DNA of 12,421 bases from a bacterium (GTDB taxonomy: Bacteria > Patescibacteriota > Minisyncoccia > UBA6257 > 2-01-FULL-56-20), in assembly GCA_021780545.1 (NCBI GenBank), contig JAJXYP010000036.1, forward strand, positions 1 to 12,421, given 5' to 3'. How positions within the stretch are numbered: position 1 is the stretch's first letter; each line of letters begins with the position of its first letter. This document shows positions 7,001 to 12,421 of the stretch, one piece after another. The position numbers and the translations under genes were made by a program. Below the pieces are notes generated by a model. The model had not been told where the DNA came from and did not search any database. It saw only the letters and a list, made by a program, of their open reading frames with translations.

Positions 7001-10000
7001 GCGCGGCACACGTTGCAGGAAATGCTCACCATCAAGTCGGACGACGTGATGGGCCGCGCCGCCGCATACGAGTCCATTATCCGCGGCGAACCAATCAAAG
7101 AGCCGAATGTGCCGGCGTCTTTCAACGTGCTGGTGAACGAGCTCAAGTCGCTTGCGTTTAACATCCAGCCGCTCTACGAAACCGACACGGATCGCAAAGA
7201 TAATTTTTCCGCGCTCAAGATCAGTGTCGCGTCGCCGGAGGATATTCTGCGGTGGTCGCATGGCGAGGTGACGAAGCCGGAAACCATTAACTATCGCACC
7301 CAGCGGCCGGAAAAGGACGGTCTCTTTTCCGAGCGTATTTTCGGCCCGACAAAAGATTACGAATGCTACTGCGGCAAATACCGCCGTATCCGGTACAAGG
7401 GTGTCGTCTGCGACAAATGCGGCGTCGAAGTTACCAAGGCGTCGGTTCGCCGCGAGCGGATCGGCCATATAACGCTCGCCGCGCCGGTGTCGCACATCTG
7501 GTTCCTGAAGAGCATTCCGTCGCGGTTGTCGCTCGCGCTCGATGCGCCGACGCAGAAGCTGGAGCGCGTGATTTACTATTCAGCGTACATCATCACCGAC
7601 ATCAAAGAGGAAAACCGTAAGGCGGCGCTCGAGGATCTTGAGCGGGAGCTGCGCGGCAAACTGAAGACCGTCGGCAATAAGGATAAGGCGGTGAAAGGGG
7701 AAATCCTTGAGGCCGCGGATACGACAAAGGAATACCTCGAGGACCTTCGCATAGGCCAGATTTTGAGCGAGAATGAATACTTCGCCCTGTCGCGGAAGTT
7801 CGGCAATATCTTCAAAGCCGGGAGCGGCGCCGAGGCGGTCCACGAGATTCTTTTGAAGATGGATCTTCGCAAGGAGACGCAGAAAGTGGAGGCCGAACTG
7901 CAGGATGCCCGCGATCCGCTGTCTCAGAGCAAACTGTTGCGCCGACTGAAGATGTTTAAGGCCATGGTTCGCAACGGAACGCGGCCCGAATGGATGATTA
8001 TGAATATCTTGCCGGTTTTGCCGCCCGATTTGCGGCCGATGGTCGCGCTTGACGGCGGCCGCTATGCGACATCCGACTTGAACGATCTTTACCGTCGCGT
8101 CATCAACCGGAACAACCGGCTGAAGAAACTTCTCGAGCTCAAGGCGCCGGACGTCATTGTCCGCAACGAGAAGCGCATGCTCCAGGAAGCGGTGGACGCC
8201 CTAATCGACAATTCCGCCCGGTTCGGCACCCAGCAGATGTCCGCTCAGCGTCGCCCGCTCCGTTCGCTCGCCGACATGCTGAAGGGCAAGCAGGGGCGTT
8301 TCCGGCAGAACTTGCTTGGCAAGCGCGTTGATTATTCCGGCCGGTCGGTGATCGTCGTCGGTCCCAAGCTGAAACTCGACGAGTGCGGCATTCCGAAGCG
8401 GATGGCACTCGAACTCTTCCGGCCGTTCGTCATTTCGGAAATCATCCGTCGCGGCCTTTCGCATAATATCCGTTCCGCGGGACGGTTTATGGAAGAGCAC
8501 ACGCCAGAAGTTCTCGCAATACTCGAAGAGGTGATCCAGAACAAGCGGGTGCTCCTGAACCGCGCTCCGACGCTCCACCGGCTTTCGGTGCAGGCCTTCA
8601 AGCCGATACTCATCGAAGGGCTCGCGGTGAAGATCCCGCCGCTCGTCTGTCCGGCTTTTAACGCGGACTTTGACGGCGACCAGATGGCCATCCACCTGCC
8701 GCTTTCCGACTACGCGCAGAAGGAAGCGGCCGAGATCATGGCATCCGGAAAAAATCTCCTGAAGCCGGCGACCGGCGATCTTATCACGGCTCCAATCAAC
8801 GATGTCGTGCTGGGCTGCTATTATCTGACTCGCCAGGACAAACTGCCGGAAGGTGCGGCGGCAAAAGGATTCCCCGGCATGAACGAGGCGCTTTTGGCCT
8901 ACCATTTTGACGGCATCAAGTTGCATACGCCGATCCGGGTCGCGGGTTACGCGGACGGGGCCGAGACGACCGTCGGCCGCCTTATCTTCAACGAAGCGCT
9001 AGACGGAAAAATCGGGTTCGTGAACGATACGATGACGAAAAAGAAGCTGAATAAAATGCTGGGTGTCATGTTCAACGATCACGGCGCCGAGGTTACGCGG
9101 GATGTCATCGACCGGGTCAAGCTGCTCGGCTTCGAGATGGCGACGGTTTCCGGCATCACGTGGGCGATGGCGGATCTCGTGATTCCGTCCGAGAAGCGGG
9201 ACATCATCGCCCGTTCGGAGCGCGAAGTGGAACTCGTCCACGAGCAGTTCGCGGAAGGATTGCTGGCGCAGGCCGAACGCCGCGCCCGGGTCATCTCGAT
9301 CTGGGACAAGACGAAGGCCGATATCGCTAAGGTGGTTTCGGGCATACTGCCGCCGACCAATTCCGTCTACCAGATCGTCGATTCCGGATCCCGCGGTTCG
9401 TGGGCTCAGCCGATCCAGATGATGGGCATGAAGGGACTCGTGCAGAATCCGAAAGGCGAAACGATCGAACTGCCGGTCAAATCATCGCTCAAAGAAGGCC
9501 TGTCCGTCCTCGAATACTTCATTTCGACCCACGGCGCCCGGAAGGGAACGACCGACACGGCGCTCAAGACCGCGCAGGCGGGGTATCTTACCCGCCGGCT
9601 GGTTGACGTCGCCCAGGACATCACGGTTTCCGAGGAGGACTGCCGCTCGAAGGACGGCGTCGATCTCCGCCGCGAAGACGGAAAAGAATTCAATCAGAGT
9701 TTCGCGTCAAAGCTGTTCTCCCGCACGTCGGTCGAGGATATCCGGATCGACCGGAAAATCGTCGTCCACGCGGGCGAGGTGATCGACAAAGTGGTCGCCG
9801 AAGCGATCGAACAGTCGAAGATCGATGTCGTGAAGGTGCGGTCGCCGCTCACGTGCCGGACGCTCTACGGCGTCTGCTCGAAATGCTACGGGTACGATCT
9901 CGGCACCAATCAGCCGGTCCGTCCGGGAACGGCGGTCGGCGTCCTTGCGGCGCAATCGATCGGCGAGCCGGGCACGCAGCTCACGATGCGTACCTTCCAT

Positions 10001-10804
10001 CACGGCGGCGTCGCGCAGGCCGACATCACGCACGGTCTGCCGCGTGTCGAGGAAATTTTCGAAACCCGTTCGCCGAAGGGCCGCGCGATCATCGCGCCAT
10101 TTGAGGGTGTCGTGGAAAAGATAGAAGAGCACGGATCGCAGAAAACAATCCGGCTGGTTCCCGAAAAGAAGACGGTGAAGCCGCAGGAGGTGACCGTATC
10201 GCGTGCGACGATGCTTTTTGTGAAGTCCGGCGATCGCGTCCAGGAAGGAGACCGGCTCTCCGAAGGAAATATCGACATTCACGAACTCTATGAACATAAG
10301 GGGTCCGTGGAAGTCGCGCGGTACATCGTGAACGAAGTGCAGAAGATTTACATGTCGGAAGGCGCATCGATCAACAACAAACATATCGAAATGATTGTCC
10401 GGCAGATGTTCTCGCGCGTGAAGATCACGGAAGGCGGCGACGCGCCGGATTTCGTGATGGGCGAGGTGGTGGAAAAAGCGCGGTTCCTCGAGATAAACAA
10501 GCAGATTAAAAAGGATGGCGGGACGCTGGCGAAGGCGGAGGAGATTCTTCTCGGCATTACCCGCATCGCGCTTTCAGCGGAGTCATTCCTTTCAGCGGCT
10601 TCCTTCCAGGATACATCCCGCGTGCTCGTGAAGGCGGCCATCGAAGCTAAAGTCGACAAACTGCGCGGCCTCAAGGAAAATGTTATCATCGGCCGCCTTA
10701 TCCCGGCGGGCGACCGGCGGGTTGCGGCGGAAGAGATGCTCGACGAATCGGAGGAGGAAGCCGCGGAAGCAGTTTCTGCGCCGGCGGCGGCTGCGGGAGA
10801 ATAA
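4016..10804 (+). CDS. rpoBC: DNA-directed RNA polymerase, fused beta-beta' subunit (RpoBC)
   Basis: One uninterrupted frame of 2262 residues carries complete RpoB followed by complete RpoC, the two catalytic subunits of RNA polymerase. Beta: [10 protein letters not shown]...[12 protein letters not shown] (rifampicin pocket, from Q378), CPIQTPEG (427-434), and [13 protein letters not shown] with K832 and K840 at the conserved active-site Lys positions. Beta homology ends near residue 1054, and beta' starts near 1064 ([12 protein letters not shown]), leaving about 9 linker residues (nt 7178-7204) and no stop or start. Beta': zinc site 1 C1117, C1119, C1132, C1135; catalytic NADFDGDQM with D1551, D1553, D1555; zinc site 2 C1876, C1947, C1954, C1957; bridge helix/trigger loop from about 1975. 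It lacks the large E. coli lineage inserts. The acidic Ala/Glu tail (last ~25 residues) is extra. ATG 4016 is preferred over TTG 3965, which would add 17 non-conserved residues. Confidence 0.97.
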   Translation: MPKFSSVKDFSKSKPLIAPFNLNEAQLKSYQWFLDKGLREIFGEISPIKDHTGKEFELHFIGYRFDEPKHDEATARYKEATYEAPLRCTLRLVNKVTGHEQEQEVYFGDFPIMTSRGTFIVNGVERVVVSQLVRSAGVYFTANSHRGRQLFGAKIIPNRGAWLEFETDANGDIGVKIDRRRKVAVTDMLRIFGLDNEKIAEAFKDVDNGPVSYLDATLKKDAAKDAAESYIEIYRRLRPGDPASAETAKNLIDGMFHRPDRYDLSEVGRYKMNQRLDLDRKKDSKLLDAEDLIAIVRQVIVLNNASDAEPDDIDHLGNRRLKAVGELLQGRLRIGLARLRRIIQDKMSTENKDSLTPGQLVNFRPIAAVIKEFFASSQLSQFMDQVNPLAELEHKRRISALGPGGLTRERASFEVRDVHRSHYGRICPIQTPEGSNIGLINYLASYTRVNDFGFLEAPYVKVKDGRVTDEVVWLDASEEEKYKITHAGSPRDASGRFLEPVLEARIKGEPGTVTPEEVELMDVAPNEFISVATSLIPFLQHDDANRALMGSNMQRQAVVSVNPDAPYVSTGQEEKVALDSGYVIAAEDNGVVLESDGSHVKVQYHQKSGSNKNGIKTYQLEKFKRSNQFTCISQRPLVVAGEAVKKGQILVDGPSIENGVLALGQNLLVSFVSWEGANFEDAIILSERVVQEDRFTSIHIEEYPIDVRDTKLGPEVTTYDIPNVSEDKLKNLDEEGIIRIGAEVKAGDILVGKISPKGESELTSEERLLRAIFGEKARDVKDTSLTVPHGKIGRVVNVKVFDRERGDKLEPGVIRRIQVEIAELRKVQAGDKLAGRHGNKGVISQVRAVEDMPYLPDGTPVDIILNPLGVISRMNLGQILETHLGWAASKLGYRAITPGLDSATEADIREELKKAGLPEDGKTVLYDGRSGQAFDNRVMVGQIYMLKLNHLVEDKAHMRSIGPYSLITQQPLGGKAQFGGQRFGEMEVWALEGYGARHTLQEMLTIKSDDVMGRAAAYESIIRGEPIKEPNVPASFNVLVNELKSLAFNIQPLYETDTDRKDNFSALKISVASPEDILRWSHGEVTKPETINYRTQRPEKDGLFSERIFGPTKDYECYCGKYRRIRYKGVVCDKCGVEVTKASVRRERIGHITLAAPVSHIWFLKSIPSRLSLALDAPTQKLERVIYYSAYIITDIKEENRKAALEDLERELRGKLKTVGNKDKAVKGEILEAADTTKEYLEDLRIGQILSENEYFALSRKFGNIFKAGSGAEAVHEILLKMDLRKETQKVEAELQDARDPLSQSKLLRRLKMFKAMVRNGTRPEWMIMNILPVLPPDLRPMVALDGGRYATSDLNDLYRRVINRNNRLKKLLELKAPDVIVRNEKRMLQEAVDALIDNSARFGTQQMSAQRRPLRSLADMLKGKQGRFRQNLLGKRVDYSGRSVIVVGPKLKLDECGIPKRMALELFRPFVISEIIRRGLSHNIRSAGRFMEEHTPEVLAILEEVIQNKRVLLNRAPTLHRLSVQAFKPILIEGLAVKIPPLVCPAFNADFDGDQMAIHLPLSDYAQKEAAEIMASGKNLLKPATGDLITAPINDVVLGCYYLTRQDKLPEGAAAKGFPGMNEALLAYHFDGIKLHTPIRVAGYADGAETTVGRLIFNEALDGKIGFVNDTMTKKKLNKMLGVMFNDHGAEVTRDVIDRVKLLGFEMATVSGITWAMADLVIPSEKRDIIARSEREVELVHEQFAEGLLAQAERRARVISIWDKTKADIAKVVSGILPPTNSVYQIVDSGSRGSWAQPIQMMGMKGLVQNPKGETIELPVKSSLKEGLSVLEYFISTHGARKGTTDTALKTAQAGYLTRRLVDVAQDITVSEEDCRSKDGVDLRREDGKEFNQSFASKLFSRTSVEDIRIDRKIVVHAGEVIDKVVAEAIEQSKIDVVKVRSPLTCRTLYGVCSKCYGYDLGTNQPVRPGTAVGVLAAQSIGEPGTQLTMRTFHHGGVAQADITHGLPRVEEIFETRSPKGRAIIAPFEGVVEKIEEHGSQKTIRLVPEKKTVKPQEVTVSRATMLFVKSGDRVQEGDRLSEGNIDIHELYEHKGSVEVARYIVNEVQKIYMSEGASINNKHIEMIVRQMFSRVKITEGGDAPDFVMGEVVEKARFLEINKQIKKDGGTLAKAEEILLGITRIALSAESFLSAASFQDTSRVLVKAAIEAKVDKLRGLKENVIIGRLIPAGDRRVAAEEMLDESEEEAAEAVSAPAAAAGE

Positions 10805-10836
10805 TACGGCGAAAAAATCGCGGCCGGCTTGGCTGG

Positions 10837-10864
10837 TTGCAATTTTCAGCCGTTGTGGTACGAT
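10837..10864 (+). promoter_or_regulatory. Promoter for rpsF (near-leaderless)
   Basis: TTGCAA (10837-10842), 16 nt, then TACGAT (10859-10864), with TG one base upstream of the -10 (10856-10857), an extended -10. Predicted +1 is 10871 and the ATG is at 10872. The same nine bases, TGGTACGAT, recur upstream of ssb. Read-through from rpoBC, which ends 67 nt earlier, is also likely since no terminator is seen between them. Confidence 0.55.
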
Positions 10865-10871
10865 AGCCACC

Positions 10872-11303
10872 ATGGATGAAATAGAGAAAAAAGAGTACGA
10901 ACTGGCGGTTCTCGTGAAAAACGAGGAGGATTTGGCTGCTCTTGCGTCGCTGGTCCGCCAGCATAACGTCGATACGGCTGTCGAATTGCGGCCGAAGCGG
11001 CTGACGCTTGCGTACGAAATAAAAAAGCAAAAAGAAGCTGTTTTTGCCTACGGCATGTTCCGTGCGGCTCCGGCCGATGCGAAGAATCTGGAGCAGGACC
11101 TTCAGGCCCGGGGTGATGTGCTGCGGTTTATGATTATGAAAGCTTCTCCTGTGGCGGCGATGCCCGCTATCGTGACCGACGGTTCGGCTCCGGCCCGCCG
11201 GCGCCCGCGCGTGGGTTATCCGGCTCCGGAAGTAAAACCAGCGGCTCCCAAGGCGCTTTCAAATGAGGCGCTCGAAAAGAAGATTGAAGAAATTCTCAAA
11301 TAA
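10872..11303 (+). CDS. rpsF: 30S ribosomal protein S6
   Basis: A 143-residue protein. Residues 8-95 match the S6 ferredoxin-like fold: the opening EYELAVLV strand, PKRLTLAYEIKKQKEAVFAYGMF (41-63, the family's R-LAY-I motif) and the ALEQDL/GDVLRFMIMK helix-strand end (73-90). S6 binds 16S rRNA with S18 in the small-subunit platform. The C-terminal extension (about 95-143, Ala/Pro/Arg-rich, ending in a charged helix EALEKKIEEILK) makes it longer than the usual 95-135 residues. Tails of this kind are common in S6 and are probably flexible. The start is fixed by homology and by the promoter one base upstream. It is followed by ssb after a 97-nt gap, the classical rpsF-ssb pairing. Confidence 0.95.
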   Translation: MDEIEKKEYELAVLVKNEEDLAALASLVRQHNVDTAVELRPKRLTLAYEIKKQKEAVFAYGMFRAAPADAKNLEQDLQARGDVLRFMIMKASPVAAMPAIVTDGSAPARRRPRVGYPAPEVKPAAPKALSNEALEKKIEEILK

Positions 11304-11353
11304 TCTGTCCGAAACGCCCCGCCGCCATCCATTAGATTTTTTTAATCCCGGTT

Positions 11354-11362
11354 TGGTACGAT
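11354..11362 (+). promoter_or_regulatory. Extended -10 promoter for ssb
   Basis: TGGTACGAT at 11354-11362 is identical to the rpsF extended -10. No good -35 is seen at 16-18 nt upstream, only a T-rich run (11337-11343). Predicted +1 is about 11369, leaving a leader of about 32 nt. An AAGGAG (11364-11369) lies too far from ATG 11401 to act as its ribosome site. Confidence 0.45.
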
Positions 11363-11400
11363 GAAGGAGTCGAAACAAACCATAAGAATCACTTCAATCA

Positions 11401-11895
11401 ATGGACCTCAATAAAGTAATGCTGGTGGGGCGGGTGACGGCGGACCCGCAGGTTCGCTCGACGCCCGGCGGCCAGTCGGTCGTAACGATTGGCGTTGCGA
11501 CGAACCGCGTTTGGACGGATAAAAACAATCAGCGGCAGGAGGAAACGGAGTTTCACAACGTCGTTCTCTGGGGGCGCCAGGCGGAAATCGCCGGCCAGTA
11601 CCTCCGGAAGGGGGCGATGGTGCTTATCGAAGGCCGCTTGCGGACGCGGAGCTGGACCGATAAGACCGGCCAGCAGCGCCGGACGACCGAGGTGATGGCC
11701 GAACGGATGCAGCTGGGTCCGCGTCCGGCGGGTGCGGGCGGCGGAGGATTTGGCGCGGGGTCCGCGCCGGCGGGTGCCTCCGGCGGAGCGTCAGCCGCAG
11801 GCGCGGCACCGGCGACGCCGTCGGCCGATGAAGAGATTCCGGTGATCAGCTTGGACGAAGAAGCCGAGATCAAGCCGGAAGACATTCCGTTCTAG
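11401..11895 (+). CDS. ssb: Single-stranded DNA-binding protein
   Basis: A 164-residue SSB. The N-terminal OB fold (residues 1-110) has the family pattern: [19 protein letters not shown], then [20 protein letters not shown] and [15 protein letters not shown]. It coats single-stranded DNA as a tetramer in replication, repair and recombination. A Gly/Ala/Pro/Ser-rich linker (about 110-140) leads to an acidic tail ending EDIPF, the classical tip that recruits partner proteins such as helicases and exonucleases. The N-terminal [10 protein letters not shown] matches the usual SSB start, fixing ATG 11401; no convincing Shine-Dalgarno is visible. Unlike the common rpsF-ssb-rpsR order, rpsR does not follow; rplK comes next. 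Confidence 0.96.
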   Translation: MDLNKVMLVGRVTADPQVRSTPGGQSVVTIGVATNRVWTDKNNQRQEETEFHNVVLWGRQAEIAGQYLRKGAMVLIEGRLRTRSWTDKTGQQRRTTEVMAERMQLGPRPAGAGGGGFGAGSAPAGASGGASAAGAAPATPSADEEIPVISLDEEAEIKPEDIPF

Positions 11896-11930
11896 GAATC
11901 GGATTCCGGCCCTGCCGCATCCGCCGTCCC

Positions 11931-11959
11931 TTGCGGTTTTCCCTTATTTCGGGTACTAT
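11931..11959 (+). promoter_or_regulatory. Promoter for rplK
   Basis: TTGCGG (11931-11936) and TACTAT (11954-11959) are separated by 17 nt. Predicted +1 is about 11966, giving a leader of only about 9 nt before ATG 11975, too short to hold a normal Shine-Dalgarno. It lies in the 79-nt gap after ssb. Confidence 0.55.
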
Positions 11960-11974
11960 CCTTACGTTCCATCC

Positions 11975-12400
11975 ATGGCAAAGAAAATTAAAACCATTCT
12001 TAAATTACAGTTGCAAGCCGCAGCCGCAACGCCGGCGCCGCCGGTCGGAACCGCTCTCGGCCCGCAGGGCATCAACATTCAGGATTTCTGCAAGCAGTTC
12101 AACGATGCCACGAAGGACATGCGGGGCGACGTTGTCCCGGCGGAAATAACGATTTATGAGGATCGGAGCTTTACGTTCGTCCTCAAGACGCCGCCCGCTT
12201 CCGCGCTTCTTAAGAAAGCAGCCGGCGTCGAAAAGGGAGCTGGGAATCCGCTGACGCAGAAAGTCGGCAAGGTGACCCGGGCCCAGATTCGGGAAATCGC
12301 CGAACGCAAGATGCCCGATCTGAACGCCAACGACCTCGCCGCTGCCGAAAAAATCATCATGGGCACGGCGAAGAATATGGGAATCACCGTTGAGGGATAG
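11975..12400 (+). CDS. rplK: 50S ribosomal protein L11
   Basis: A complete 141-residue L11, the normal family length. The N-terminal domain shows [34 protein letters not shown] (residues 9-42), including the conserved Pro-rich turn and GxALGPxGxN motif. The C-terminal rRNA-binding domain has [14 protein letters not shown] (70-83), [20 protein letters not shown] (97-116) and the terminal [13 protein letters not shown]11 binds the 23S GTPase-associated centre and supports factor-dependent steps of translation. In most bacteria rplK sits upstream in nusG-rplK-rplA-rplJ-rplL-rpoB-rpoC; here it lies downstream of rpoBC after rpsF and ssb. The next gene is outside the window. Confidence 0.97.
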   Translation: MAKKIKTILKLQLQAAAATPAPPVGTALGPQGINIQDFCKQFNDATKDMRGDVVPAEITIYEDRSFTFVLKTPPASALLKKAAGVEKGAGNPLTQKVGKVTRAQIREIAERKMPDLNANDLAAAEKIIMGTAKNMGITVEG

Positions 12401-12421
12401 TGATAATTGAGCCGGACCTTT

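Noticed and set aside
10866..10875. GCCACCATGG context at rpsF resembling a eukaryotic Kozak sequence
   Set aside because: All genes are clearly bacterial, and the match is explained by chance next to a bacterial -10 element.

Overview
The window reads as a chromosomal segment of a bacterium with about mid-50s percent GC. It most probably belongs to the Candidate Phyla Radiation (Patescibacteria), and within that a Parcubacteria-like lineage. This placement is inference from protein style (a short Ser/Ala-rich MltG, a minimal RodA, an Ala/Pro/Gly-rich SSB tail, a tailed S6), compact spacing and several promoters that abut start codons. No 16S rRNA is present to prove it. I see no mobile element, CRISPR array or tRNA.

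Layout. Positions 1-314 are the 3' end of a 23S rRNA gene with two extra structured segments relative to E. coli. Positions 315-490 are a 23S-5S spacer with a large self-complementary fold. The 5S rRNA (491-610) follows, and its precursor stem runs into a T-tract that probably terminates the rRNA operon. Next comes a plus-strand cell-envelope block: a membrane-anchored protein with an FxLYD-like ectodomain (684-1391), RodA (1407-2453) and an MltG/YceG-type lytic transglycosylase (2538-3329). A small minus-strand zinc-ribbon protein (3396-3680) is convergent with mltG and divergent from the next unit. A near-consensus promoter at 3786-3813 then leads, through a ~196-nt leader containing a terminator-like hairpin, into one 2262-codon reading frame. 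That frame encodes RNA polymerase beta and beta' as a single fused polypeptide (4016-10804). The end of the window is an information-processing block, rpsF (10872-11303), ssb (11401-11895) and rplK (11975-12400), each with its own recognisable -10 element.

How the genes relate. The rRNAs, S6, L11, SSB and RNA polymerase are core growth machinery. RodA polymerises glycan strands, and MltG cleaves nascent glycan to set strand length, so they form a peptidoglycan-elongation pair; the FxLYD-like protein 15 nt upstream of rodA is a candidate partner. The most striking observation is the rpoB-rpoC fusion, followed by the 23S expansion segments, the structured rRNA spacer, the hairpin in the rpoBC leader, and repeated placement of start codons at +1/+2 of predicted transcripts, which suggests leaderless mRNAs.
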